Position numbers and translations under genes: made by a program. DNA of 64,000 bases, taken from Streptomyces geranii. GTDB taxonomy: Bacteria > Actinomycetota > Actinomycetes > Streptomycetales > Streptomycetaceae. The number at the start of each line of letters is the position of its first letter. Position 1 is the first letter of the stretch. The stretch covers positions 186,001 through 250,000 of the forward strand of contig NZ_PJME01000006.1 in assembly GCF_002954775.1 (NCBI RefSeq), read 5' to 3'. Shown piece by piece: positions 26,490 to 34,602 of the stretch. The notes under the pieces were generated by a model. That model was not told the origin of the DNA. It searched no databases and worked only from the letters and a program-made list of their open reading frames with translations.

Positions 26490-26527
26490 GTGTCACGACC
26501 TTCTGTGTGTGCTGCGTCTCCCGAGAC

Positions 26528-26557
26528 CGGCGGGGCGGGTCCGGCCCCGCCCCGCCG
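26528..26557 (-). terminator. GC-rich hairpin between repeat-protein and kinase genes
   Basis: A 12-bp perfect stem (26528-26539 with 26546-26557; arm CGGCGGGGCGGG) closes a 6-base loop in the 82-base gap. On the minus strand it follows the repeat-protein stop and may reduce read-through into the kinase gene, making the repeat protein the more abundant product. Confidence 0.6.
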
Positions 26558-26571
26558 TCATGCACCCCGCG

Positions 26572-27189
26572 TCAGCTCTTGCGTGCCGCCGAGGGCCGGC
26601 TGCCGGCGCCGGAAACCGCTCCGGCGACTCCCTGGACGCTCTCCAGCACGCCGACCAGGTTCGCGACGAGTTCGGAGAGCTGGGCGATCTGCCGTGGCAG
26701 GGCCGCCAGTCCCTCCGCCATCTCCGCCGCCCCGGACGCGGCGGACGCGGCTCCGCCCGCCACCTGTCCGAGCGCGGCCAGCGGATTCGCGCCCCCGCCG
26801 CCCAGCGCCGCGAGCGGGTTCACGCCCCCGGCCGCGAGTGCGGCGAGGGGGTTCGGGGCCGCGCCGGCCAGCGCGGCCAGCGGGTTGGGAGCGGCGCCGG
26901 TCAGCGCGGCGAGCGGATTGGCGGGGCCGATTCCGGCGGCGGCGTTGGCTGCGTTCGCCAGTGCCGCCACGGGATTGGCGACCCCGCCGAGCGCGGAGAG
27001 CGCGCTGACGGTACGCAGCACATCCCCGGGCAATCCGTTCAGCGCCTGGTAGGGATTGGCCGCGGTGAACCAGTCCACGGCACGGGAGTCGTCCCTTCGG
27101 TCGAGAATGTCATCGAAGGCCTTCTTCGTACTGTCGGCGATATCGCCGATGAAGTCCTTGATCGTGTCCTGTGTATTGTTCCTGCCCAC
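26572..27189 (-). CDS. Undecapeptide-repeat protein (NPLAAL repeats), unknown function
   Basis: A 205-residue protein starting at GTG 27189 (ribosome site GGGAAGG). Residues 1-60 are a charged amphipathic region with DTIKDFIGDI and a conserved-looking DWFTAANPY; residues 91-145 consist of five 11-residue units each starting NPLAAL; two looser units (NPVAAL at 72, NPYQAL at 45) precede them. The C-terminal 60 residues form an Ala/Leu-rich helix-like region (LAALPRQIAQLSELVANLV). There is no signal peptide or Cys. A repeating 11-residue (three-turn) helical period with fixed Asn-Pro suggests a self-assembling or lipid-associated structural protein, but I do not recognise a family. Confidence 0.65.
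   Translation of the reverse strand: MGRNNTQDTIKDFIGDIADSTKKAFDDILDRRDDSRAVDWFTAANPYQALNGLPGDVLRTVSALSALGGVANPVAALANAANAAAGIGPANPLAALTGAAPNPLAALAGAAPNPLAALAAGGVNPLAALGGGGANPLAALGQVAGGAASAASGAAEMAEGLAALPRQIAQLSELVANLVGVLESVQGVAGAVSGAGSRPSAARKS
26755..26919 (-). repeat. Five tandem 33-base coding repeats
   Basis: Five in-frame 33-base units encode NPLAAL plus five variable Gly/Ala/Pro residues at protein positions 91, 102, 113, 124 and 135. The nucleotide copies vary at several sites, so this is not a very recent expansion. Confidence 0.75.
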
Positions 27190-27280
27190 TGCAACTGCCT
27201 TCCCTGTCGACTCAACTCCCGTAATCCGGAAGTCGTTCACGAGAGGCCGGACATGAACCGAGGATGAATTCGGCCGTCCG

Positions 27281-27808
27281 TCACCTGGGATGTACGGCGA
27301 CCCCGTCCAGCGTCTGGGCGCACACGAGCCGCAGCCGTGCCCGCCCACGGGTGAACGCGCCCTCGGCCGCCTTCAGTGAGATCTGGTGCATACGGGCGAA
27401 CTCCATCGTGGAGATGCCGTCGGCGCGGGCCAGCATGACCTGGCGCTCGCGGCCCCGCAGCTGCTGGACCTGGCGCAGCAGCCAGCGTCCGAAGTCCTCG
27501 TCGCACACGTCCTCGTCCGGCAGCTCGGGCCTGCTGACGTGCGCGGTACGGCCCACCAGGCGCCGTCTGCGCTCCAGTTCGCGGTAGTGGTCGACACACA
27601 GTCGCAGCGCGACCGCGGTCAGGAAGGGACCGATCCGGTCCCGGTCGAGATTGTCGTGGGCCGCCGCCCGCAGCATCGCCTCCTGGACGCAGTCCTCCGC
27701 GTCCTGGGCGCTCGGCAGCCGCCGGCGGACCAGCCGCATGAGCCGTTCCCGATGGCCCGCGATCTCTTCCCAGATTACTAACTCGTCCGCGCAGTCTTCC
27801 GAATTCAT
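27281..27808 (-). CDS. ECF-like RNA polymerase sigma factor with a TTA codon
   Basis: A 175-residue sigma-70 family protein from ATG 27808 (longer starts at GTG 27817 or TTG 27871 are possible). Region 2 is EIAGHRERLMRLVRRRLPSAQDAEDCVQEA (core DAEDCVQEAMLRA); region 4 is LRGRERQVMLARADGISTME with ISLKAAEGAFTRGRARLR. Leu codon 10 is TTA (27779-27781), so its translation should depend on the bldA tRNA and rise late in development. It leads a minus-strand run of sigma, repeat protein (91-base gap) and ABC1 kinase; these are plausible targets or partners. No anti-sigma factor is adjacent. The 195 bases upstream (to 28066) are AT-rich for this window and must hold its promoter. Confidence 0.78.
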   Translation of the reverse strand: MNSEDCADELVIWEEIAGHRERLMRLVRRRLPSAQDAEDCVQEAMLRAAAHDNLDRDRIGPFLTAVALRLCVDHYRELERRRRLVGRTAHVSRPELPDEDVCDEDFGRWLLRQVQQLRGRERQVMLARADGISTMEFARMHQISLKAAEGAFTRGRARLRLVCAQTLDGVAVHPR

Positions 27809-28066
27809 GCAGTACACGGCCCCGAAATTTTCCTGTTCCCCGACTCGACGGGAAAGGACTGTCCGGGTCAACTCACGGACAAACCGAGCCGATTGCGCAC
27901 CACTCGTCCGAATGGAAAAGGTATGAACCAGCTCCGGCGTGCGATGTGTCGTGCTATAAAAATCCTTGCCGCTGCCGGGTCGGTCAATTCGCGCAGAAAC
28001 GTCACATCAACCCTGGAGCGAATCAATCATCTCGTGCAGCATACCCATATCGGCCACCGAGGAACT

Positions 28067-28546
28067 TTATCCGCCAATACCGGCCGACCTGCTTTTGTCC
28101 GCGGCGGCCTGTTTGATGGCTTCGCGGATACGGCAGTACGTGCCGCAGCGGCAGACGTTCTCGATCCCGTCGATGTCCGCGTCGGTCGGCTCGGAGGTCC
28201 GCTGGAGCAGCGCGACGGCGGCCATGATCTGTCCCGGCTGGCAGAAGCCGCACTGGGCCACGTCCTGGTCGAGCCACGCCTGTTGGACGGGGTGCAGGGT
28301 GTCGCCGTCGGCCAGCCCCTCGATGGTGGTGACCGTGCGGTCCGCGCAGTCGGCGACCGGGACGACGCAGGGCTGGATCTCGGCGCCGTCGAGATGGCTC
28401 GTGCAGGCCCGGCAGACGCCGACCCCGCAGCCGTACTTGGGTCCGGTCACGTGCAGCAGGTCGCGCAGCACCCACAGCAGCGGCATGTCCGCCGGGGCCT
28501 CGACGGTGACCGGCTCGCCGTTGAGGACGAAGGTGTAGCGGGGCAT
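28067..28546 (-). CDS. (2Fe-2S)-binding subunit of a molybdenum hydroxylase (IorA-like)
   Basis: A 159-residue electron-transfer subunit with two [2Fe-2S] sites: the plant-ferredoxin type CGVGVCRAC...C (around residues 40-60) and the helical type CGFCQPGQ with CRCGTYCR (residues 99-135). It passes electrons from the molybdenum centre of the large subunit encoded upstream. GAGAGG before the ATG gives a good ribosome site. The pair lacks a FAD subunit, as in isoquinoline 1-oxidoreductase and aldehyde oxidoreductases that use an external acceptor. The protein has no export signal and would ride out of the cell with its Tat-signal partner. Confidence 0.87.
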   Translation of the reverse strand: MPRYTFVLNGEPVTVEAPADMPLLWVLRDLLHVTGPKYGCGVGVCRACTSHLDGAEIQPCVVPVADCADRTVTTIEGLADGDTLHPVQQAWLDQDVAQCGFCQPGQIMAAVALLQRTSEPTDADIDGIENVCRCGTYCRIREAIKQAAADKSRSAGIGG

Positions 28547-28623
28547 CGGGACCTCTCGGGGGCGGAGTTGGGGAGTGGAGTGACGCCGGGGTCGGCGGTC
28601 GACGATCGGTGGGCGGCGGACGG

Positions 28624-30762
28624 TCAGAAGGTGAGGGGGAAGCGGCGGGGCCTGGTGCCCGTGGCTCGGGCGTACGCGTTGGCGACGGCGCCCGCGGCGG
28701 CCGGTACGCCGAGTTCTCCGGCGCCGCCCGGCTCGCCCTTGGACGGCATGATGTGCGCCTCGAAGTGGAGGGGCGCGTGCCGCTGGCGGGCGTAGCGGAA
28801 GTCGGCGAAGCTGCCCTCGCGGACGGCGCCCCGGTCGATGTGCAGGCCGGCCCGCAGGATCGTGGAGATGCCGTCGATCGTGGTGCCCATGAGCTGGGCC
28901 TCAAGTCCTCGCGGGTTCACGGCGGTTCCCACGTCGGCCGCCATCACCGCCCTGGTCACCCGGGGGTTCTTCGGGTCGGTGGCGTCGATCTCGATCAGGC
29001 AGGCCACGCAGGAGCCGTACTCCTCGTGGACCGCCACGCCCTGTCCGTGTCCGGCGGGCAGGGTCCGGCCCCAACTCCCGGCGGACGCCGCCTTGTCGAG
29101 CACGGCACGCACGGCCTTGCCGCGAAGTACCGTACGGCGGAAGGCGACCGGGTCCTTGCCGAGGCTGCGGGCGATCTCGTCGACCATGATCTCCTCGACG
29201 GTCCGGGTCGTGCCGGAGTCCACCGAGCGCCAGGCGCCCAGCGGTATCGCGGCCAGCTCCACACCGCCCGAATCCCCGCCGAGCCGCCCGAAGTTGTACA
29301 ACCCGCTGTCGCTGGGCAGCGGGCCCGCCTCCCGGACGCGCCCCGGCCGTGCGGCCAACGAGGTCGCACCGCCGGCCGCCGCGAGACCCTCGTACGACTC
29401 GCTCACCGAGGCCGTCGAGTGGACGAAGGACACCACCCGGCCGCCCGCGTGGCTGGCTCTGACGCGGTGGTGGGTCGCGGCACGCATCTGGCCGTGCCGC
29501 AGGTCGTCGGCTCGGCTCCACATCAGCTTGACCGGTCGGCGGGCCGCCTTGGAGACGAGGGCCGCTTCGAGGGCGAAGTCGTAGTTCAGGCGTCGGCCGA
29601 ACGAGCCGCCGCCGCGCATGACATGGACCTTGACCTTCGACGCGGGGAGTCCGACCGCCGAGGCGATGCTGTCGCGGGCGTCCATCGGTGTCTGGGTGGA
29701 GAACCACAGTTCGGCCCGGTCGGCGCGGACGTCGGCCACCGTGGTCAGCACCTCCATCGGGGCGTGGCTGACGAAGGCGAACTCGAACTCGCCCGTCACC
29801 TGCGTCGATCCGCCGGGCGCGGCTCCGAGCGGCGGGACCGCTGCGCGCAGCCGGGACCTGATGACGGCGTCGGAGAGCGCGGCCAGCGGGCCCGGGGCCC
29901 AGGTGATACGCAGGGCGTCGCGGGCCTGGAAGGCGTGGTGGAAGGTGTCGGCGACCACGGCGACCCCGCCCGCGACCCGGACGACCGCGCGGACGCCCGG
30001 CATGGCGCGGGCCGCCCGGTCGTCGAGGGTGCGGATCTTCCCGCCGAGCGTCGGCGGCCTGGCCACCACGGTCGGCTTCGCGCCGGGCACCCGCAGGTCA
30101 CCGGCGTACCGCGCCTTGCCGGTGACGAGGTCCCGGGCGTCGATCCGGGTCGTCGGCCTGCCGATCACCTTGTGCCGGGAGGCCGGTTTGGGCCTGCTGG
30201 ACACCGCCGGGCGGGTGACGAGTGCGGCGGTCGCGGTGAGCGAGCCGTAGGTGGCCGTGCGGCCGTCCGGTGCGACGACCATGGTGTCGCGGGTACGGAG
30301 GGTGCGTGCGGGCAGGCGCCAGCGGCGGGCGGCGGCGGTCACCAGGCGGGCCCGCGCGGTGGCGGCGAGCGCCCGGGCAGGACCGTACAGCGAGCTGACC
30401 GAACTCGAACCGCCGGTGTACTGGCTGCCCTTGGTGCGGGCGTCGGCGAGCGGGATGTCGACGTCGGTGAGGCGGGCGTCGAGTTCCTCGGCGATCATCA
30501 TGGCGACGGCGGTGGTGACGCCCTGGCCGACCTCGACGCGCGGCAGCCGGACGACGACCCGGTTGGCGGCGGTGACCTCCAGGACGAGCATCTCGTCGTC
30601 CGTACCGGTCACCACGACACCGGAGCGCGCGCCCGCGTCAGGGGTGGAGCGGTCGGCGCCCTCTGCCGGTGACGTGTCGCAGCCGATGGGTGCGGCCACG
30701 GTCAGGGTGGAGGCGGCCAGCGAGTAGACCATGAACCTCCGACGGGACAACTGCCGTTCCAT
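28624..30762 (-). CDS. Molybdopterin-binding subunit of xanthine-dehydrogenase-family hydroxylase (IorB-like), Tat-exported
   Basis: A 712-residue catalytic subunit. The N-terminus has a twin-arginine signal (SRRRFMVYSLAAS) and a hydrophobic stretch, so the folded complex is exported. Molybdopterin-cytosine-dinucleotide contacts appear as GQGVTTAVAMMIAEELD near residue 80, RGGGSFGRR and GVAVHEEYGS. A catalytic Glu is expected near the C-terminus. It hydroxylates N-heterocycles or aldehydes; the exact substrate is open. The ATG 30762 with AGGGG is preferred to GTG 30768. The small [2Fe-2S] subunit follows 77 bases downstream. The two-component system begins on the other strand about 180 bases away. 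Confidence 0.84.
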   Translation of the reverse strand: MERQLSRRRFMVYSLAASTLTVAAPIGCDTSPAEGADRSTPDAGARSGVVVTGTDDEMLVLEVTAANRVVVRLPRVEVGQGVTTAVAMMIAEELDARLTDVDIPLADARTKGSQYTGGSSSVSSLYGPARALAATARARLVTAAARRWRLPARTLRTRDTMVVAPDGRTATYGSLTATAALVTRPAVSSRPKPASRHKVIGRPTTRIDARDLVTGKARYAGDLRVPGAKPTVVARPPTLGGKIRTLDDRAARAMPGVRAVVRVAGGVAVVADTFHHAFQARDALRITWAPGPLAALSDAVIRSRLRAAVPPLGAAPGGSTQVTGEFEFAFVSHAPMEVLTTVADVRADRAELWFSTQTPMDARDSIASAVGLPASKVKVHVMRGGGSFGRRLNYDFALEAALVSKAARRPVKLMWSRADDLRHGQMRAATHHRVRASHAGGRVVSFVHSTASVSESYEGLAAAGGATSLAARPGRVREAGPLPSDSGLYNFGRLGGDSGGVELAAIPLGAWRSVDSGTTRTVEEIMVDEIARSLGKDPVAFRRTVLRGKAVRAVLDKAASAGSWGRTLPAGHGQGVAVHEEYGSCVACLIEIDATDPKNPRVTRAVMAADVGTAVNPRGLEAQLMGTTIDGISTILRAGLHIDRGAVREGSFADFRYARQRHAPLHFEAHIMPSKGEPGGAGELGVPAAAGAVANAYARATGTRPRRFPLTF

Positions 30763-30941
30763 CGCCACCCCTGCCGCTCCGAGTCGAGTCCGGCCGCGTC
30801 CGCCGCGCCCTGCTCTGTCTGCTGTGTATGAGGGCCCGGGGGGCCTCGTGGTTGCGTGGCCGTGCCGCCGGGTCCGGCGCCTGGCGGCGCTTTCGCCGTT
30901 CTAAGGTCGGGGGACGACATCGAGGGCGAGGCGGGACGTAC

Positions 30942-31628
30942 GTGATCCGGGTAGTGGTGGTGGACGACGAGGCCCTGGTGCGGTCCGGTTTCAAGCTGAT
31001 CCTGAGCGCGGCCGACGACATCGAGGTCGTCGCGACCACGGCGGGCGCCGGGGCGGTCGACACCGTACGGCGGGAGCGCCCCGACGTGGTCCTGCTGGAC
31101 ATCCGGATGCCGGACGTCGACGGTCTGACCGTGCTGCGGGAGGTACGTGCGCTGCCGGAGCCCCCGGTGGTGGCGATGCTGACGACGTTCGACGCCGACG
31201 AGTACATCCTGACCGCCCTGCGCTCCGGCGCCGCCGGTTTCCTGCTGAAGGACACGGAGCCGGATCAACTCGCGCAGCTGGTACGGACGTTGGTGGCGGG
31301 CGGGGTCGTGATGTCACCGAAGGCCTCGCGGGCCCTCTGGCAGGGCCACCCCGGTGCCGACCCCCGTGCCGAGGACCCCGAGGTGGCCCGGGTGGGCCGG
31401 CTGAGTGAGCGGGAGCGCGAGGTTCTGGTGCTGGTCGCGGAGGGGCTGTCCAACGGGGACATCGGTACCCGGATCCATCTGAGCGCGGGCACGGTGAAGG
31501 ACCATGTCAGCGCGATTCTCACGAAGTTGAGGGTGAGCAGCCGGGTCCAGGCGGCGCTGCTCGCCCAGCGGGCCGGGCTGCTGGACGGGTCGTCCGGCGA
31601 GGGGCACGGGCCGGGGTCCGGGCAGTGA
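30942..31628 (+). CDS. NarL/FixJ-type response regulator
   Basis: A 228-residue regulator: receiver domain with acidic pocket DDE near the start, phospho-acceptor Asp53 in LLDIRMPD, Thr/Lys switch (MLTTF, LLKDTE), then a LuxR/GerE DNA-binding domain (LSEREREVLVLVAEGLSNGD, TVKDHVSAILTKL). The GTG at 30942 gives the usual VIRVVVVDDE start; GGCGGGA lies upstream. It overlaps the following histidine kinase gene by four bases, so the pair is made together. Target genes are not evident; the divergent hydroxylase pair is one possibility. Confidence 0.88.
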   Translation: MIRVVVVDDEALVRSGFKLILSAADDIEVVATTAGAGAVDTVRRERPDVVLLDIRMPDVDGLTVLREVRALPEPPVVAMLTTFDADEYILTALRSGAAGFLLKDTEPDQLAQLVRTLVAGGVVMSPKASRALWQGHPGADPRAEDPEVARVGRLSEREREVLVLVAEGLSNGDIGTRIHLSAGTVKDHVSAILTKLRVSSRVQAALLAQRAGLLDGSSGEGHGPGSGQ

Positions 31629-32761
31629 GCGGGGCCGATGCCCGCCCGGCGTGGTGGACGCGGGTCCCGGAGCGGGCCGTCGACGCGGTCGTCGTAGCGG
31701 TCGCGGCCGTGGACGCCTTGATCAGCCTGTTCGGCGAACCGCCGGTCTCGGTCGCGGCCTCCGTGCTGGCCTGCGGGGCGCTGGCGTTCCGCAGACGCTT
31801 CCCGCTGACGGTCTTCCTGCTGACCCTGCCCGCCAGTCTGATGCTGGACATCGTGTTCGCGCCGTTCGCCGCCCTGTTCACGCTCGCCGAACGCTCCCGG
31901 GACCGTCGCCGACTGGCCGCCTGCGCGCTGCTGTTCGCGCTCGCGTCGGCGGCCCCCTGGCCGGTGGACGACCTCACCTCGCACGACCGCGCCTGGACGG
32001 TCGTCTCCTTCTTCTACACGCTGGCCACGGCCGCGGCGCCCGTCCTCCTGGGCCAACTGCTGCAGGCCCGCCGGGACTTGTCCCGTCAGCTGGTGGAGAT
32101 CGAGGAGGCGCGGGAGCACGAGCGGCTGCTGCACTCCCAGGCGGTGCTGGCCCGGGAACGCGCCCAGCTGGCCCGGGAGATGCACGACGTCGTCTCCCAC
32201 CAGGTCAGCCTGATCGCCGTACAGGCCGGGGCGCTGCAAGTCGCCGCGCGGGACGAGGAGTCCAGGGAGGGCGCCCGGACGATCCGCGCGCTGAGCGTCG
32301 ACACGCTCGACGAACTCCGGCACATGGTCACCCTGTTGCGGGCCTCGGGCGGCCGGGCCACCGAGCTGACTCCGCAGCCCACACTGGCCGATCTGCACCG
32401 GCTGGTCACGACGAGCGGCATCGAAACCGAGCTGACCGGTGAACTGCCCCCGGACATCGGCACTCCGGCCCAGCGCACGGTCTACCGCACGGTGCAGGAG
32501 GCCCTCACCAACGTCCGCAAGCACGCGCCGGGCGCCCGCGCGACCGTACGGCTGTGGCGGGCGGACGACGGCACCGCCTTCGGTGTGACGGTGACGAACA
32601 CGCCCCCGACCCGTCCGTCGCTGCCCCTCCCTGGCTCCCATCAGGGTCTGGTCGGCCTCCGGGAGCGCGCCGAACTCCTGCACGGCACCTTCCGCTCCGG
32701 GCCGACCGCCGAGGGCGGCTACGAGGTCCGGCTCGGGCTGCCGGCCGGTTCGGCGTCGTAG
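31625..32761 (+). CDS. Two-component sensor histidine kinase, NarX/DesK-like
   Basis: A 378-residue kinase with about four to five membrane helices in residues 15-155, a coiled-coil linker (RRDLSRQLVEIEEAREHER), the HisKA_3 dimerisation motif REMHDVVSHQ (His about 186) and a HATPase domain with N-box QEALTNVRKHAPG and G-box GLVGLRERAELLHG. It phosphorylates the response regulator encoded just upstream. The missing large sensor domain suggests that signal comes from the membrane. The stop is followed by a strong hairpin. Confidence 0.87.
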   Translation: MSGADARPAWWTRVPERAVDAVVVAVAAVDALISLFGEPPVSVAASVLACGALAFRRRFPLTVFLLTLPASLMLDIVFAPFAALFTLAERSRDRRRLAACALLFALASAAPWPVDDLTSHDRAWTVVSFFYTLATAAAPVLLGQLLQARRDLSRQLVEIEEAREHERLLHSQAVLARERAQLAREMHDVVSHQVSLIAVQAGALQVAARDEESREGARTIRALSVDTLDELRHMVTLLRASGGRATELTPQPTLADLHRLVTTSGIETELTGELPPDIGTPAQRTVYRTVQEALTNVRKHAPGARATVRLWRADDGTAFGVTVTNTPPTRPSLPLPGSHQGLVGLRERAELLHGTFRSGPTAEGGYEVRLGLPAGSAS

Positions 32762-32767
32762 CGAACA

Positions 32768-32807
32768 GCACAGCGCGGGCCGGGAGTTGTCCCGGCCCGC
32801 GCTGTGC
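32768..32807. terminator. Perfect 18-bp hairpin terminator
   Basis: Bases 32768-32785 pair without mismatch with 32790-32807 over a GTTG loop (arm core CGCGGGCCGGGA). It lies between the converging kinase and S53 peptidase genes and probably ends both transcripts. Confidence 0.85.
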
Positions 32808-32833
32808 AGTGCTGTGCTGTTCGGTCGGCTCGG

Positions 32834-34462
32834 TCAGCCGAGGAGCTTGGTGGCGAGGGTCGCCGCGTTGTACGAGCCCCAGCCGGTGGTGAAGTCCCAG
32901 CCGGTGGCGGCGGAGTAGGCGCCGTTGCTGCCGCTGGTGATGTCGTGGAAGCCGGTGCCGCTCGCCGTGTAGAGGGCCGGGTTGGCGAAGCCGAGGTTGG
33001 CCTTGCCCGCCGCCTTGGCCTGCTGGTTGTAGAGGGCCGCGAAGGCCGCCCACTCGGGAGCCGCCGCGCTGGTGCCGCCGACCGTGCCCCACGAGCCCTG
33101 GGAGTAGATGGAGACGCCGGGGCTGGGGTTGGCGTGCGCCGAGACGTCCGGGACCTGGCGGTAGCCGCCGCCCGCGCTCTTCTGGACGGCCGTCTGCCAG
33201 CTCGGGATCTTGAAGACGGAGGACTTGCCGCCACCGCCGCCGGACCAGGCCACCTCCTTGCTGAAGGCGTTGGCCGAGGTCACGGTCAGCTTGGTGCCGC
33301 CGACACCGGTGACGTACGGGTCGCTGGCCGGGTAGTCGACGGAGGTGCCGCCGTCGCCCGCGTCGTCGGAGCCGTCGTCGCCGGAGGCCGCGTAGAAGCC
33401 GAGGCCCTGGGCGGCACCCGCCTTGAAGACGGCGTCCACGGCGTTGATGTTGGAGGTGGTGCGGGCGCTCTCGGCGGCGCCCCAGCTGATCGACGTGGTC
33501 GGGATGCCGCTGTCGACGATCGCCTGGTACGTGTCGACCTCACCGGCGTCGGAGTTGGGGCCCTCGAACACGGTGACGTCGGCCTTGGGGGCGATGGCGT
33601 GCAGGACCTCGATGTCCAGCTCGACCTCGACCTGGCCGTCGCCGAGCGCGCCCGAGCCGCCGTCCACCTTGGACACGGTCGGAGTGGGCGAGCCCAGGCT
33701 GTAGTTGGTGTCGTACTTGGTGATGTTGGCCTGCTGGAAACCGTCGAACTCCAGCAGCGCGATCTTCTGGCCGCTGCCGGTGTAGGTGCCGGAGACGTTG
33801 TAGCCGCCCTTGAGCTGGGCCGGGGTGTAGCCGCCGCCGGGGCCGTTGCGGGGCGCGACACGGGACGTCGACTGGTGGTGCAGCTGGGTGTGATTGTTGA
33901 GGCCCGCCACATCGCTGACCAGGGAGGCGATGGCGGACGGCAGGGTCGGTGCACTGTCGTTGGCGTAGAACGCGCGGCCCGACCTGGCGTCCTTCCAGGT
34001 CGACAGCTTCGTACCGAATGCCTTCTCCAGCTGGGCGGCGGTGCCGCTGGCGTCGACGAGCAGGTTGCCCGAGTGGACCTTGCCGACGGTGAGGCCCTGG
34101 GCGCGCAGGTAGTCCTTGAGCTGCTTGACCTCGGCGTCGGTCCGGCCGAAGCGGGAGGCGAACTGACTCTTCGTCAGATAGTGGCCGTAGGAACTGGACT
34201 TGGGGTCGCTGACCTTGGCGACGAAGGTGTCGAGCGCCTTGTCGTTTCTGGGGGCCAGGCTGATCGCCACGGCTATGCGCTTGCCGGCGGCGAGCTTGCC
34301 GGTGCGGGTGGCGTGGGTGTTCAGGCCCTTGAGGACGTCTCCGGTGACGGCCGCCCGAGTGGTGTGCGGCTGCGCGATGTTGGCCGCGTAGGCGGTGGGG
34401 ACGGCGGCGGCGAGCAGGACCGGTGCGGCCACCAGGCCGAGCAGTTTGAGGCGTGACTTCAC
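32834..34462 (-). CDS. Secreted S53 (sedolisin/kumamolisin-like) serine-carboxyl peptidase
   Basis: A 542-residue prepro-enzyme: a signal peptide of about 27 residues (KLLGLVAAPVLLAAAVPTAYA, cut near AYAAN), a pro-kumamolisin activation domain up to about residue 190, then the catalytic domain. The Glu/Asp pair is in GQVEVELDIEVL, oxyanion Asp in SSGDDGSDD and nucleophile Ser in GGTSAAAPEW; a C-terminal calcium site is at GFHDITSGSN. It degrades proteins outside the cell at acidic pH. GTG 34462 follows GGAGGAC. The LAL regulator gene upstream on the same strand may control it. Confidence 0.9.
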   Translation of the reverse strand: MKSRLKLLGLVAAPVLLAAAVPTAYAANIAQPHTTRAAVTGDVLKGLNTHATRTGKLAAGKRIAVAISLAPRNDKALDTFVAKVSDPKSSSYGHYLTKSQFASRFGRTDAEVKQLKDYLRAQGLTVGKVHSGNLLVDASGTAAQLEKAFGTKLSTWKDARSGRAFYANDSAPTLPSAIASLVSDVAGLNNHTQLHHQSTSRVAPRNGPGGGYTPAQLKGGYNVSGTYTGSGQKIALLEFDGFQQANITKYDTNYSLGSPTPTVSKVDGGSGALGDGQVEVELDIEVLHAIAPKADVTVFEGPNSDAGEVDTYQAIVDSGIPTTSISWGAAESARTTSNINAVDAVFKAGAAQGLGFYAASGDDGSDDAGDGGTSVDYPASDPYVTGVGGTKLTVTSANAFSKEVAWSGGGGGKSSVFKIPSWQTAVQKSAGGGYRQVPDVSAHANPSPGVSIYSQGSWGTVGGTSAAAPEWAAFAALYNQQAKAAGKANLGFANPALYTASGTGFHDITSGSNGAYSAATGWDFTTGWGSYNAATLATKLLG

Positions 34463-34533
34463 TGACGTCCTCCGAGGAGTGGGGGGTGGCTGTCCCGAAA
34501 GCGGAACGGCTTCACCGTAGGAACGGCGCCCCC

Positions 34534-34551
34534 TCCCCCATAAGCGGGGGA
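34534..34551 (-). terminator. Small hairpin between LAL regulator and peptidase genes
   Basis: TCCCCC (34534-34539) pairs with GGGGGA (34546-34551) over a 6-base loop within the 140-base gap. It may end the LAL transcript or lie in the leader of the peptidase message. Weak. Confidence 0.3.
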
Positions 34552-34602
34552 ACCCTTGCTCTGTGTGTTAACTGCGCATGTCGTGCCGCCCCGGAGGCCG
34601 TG

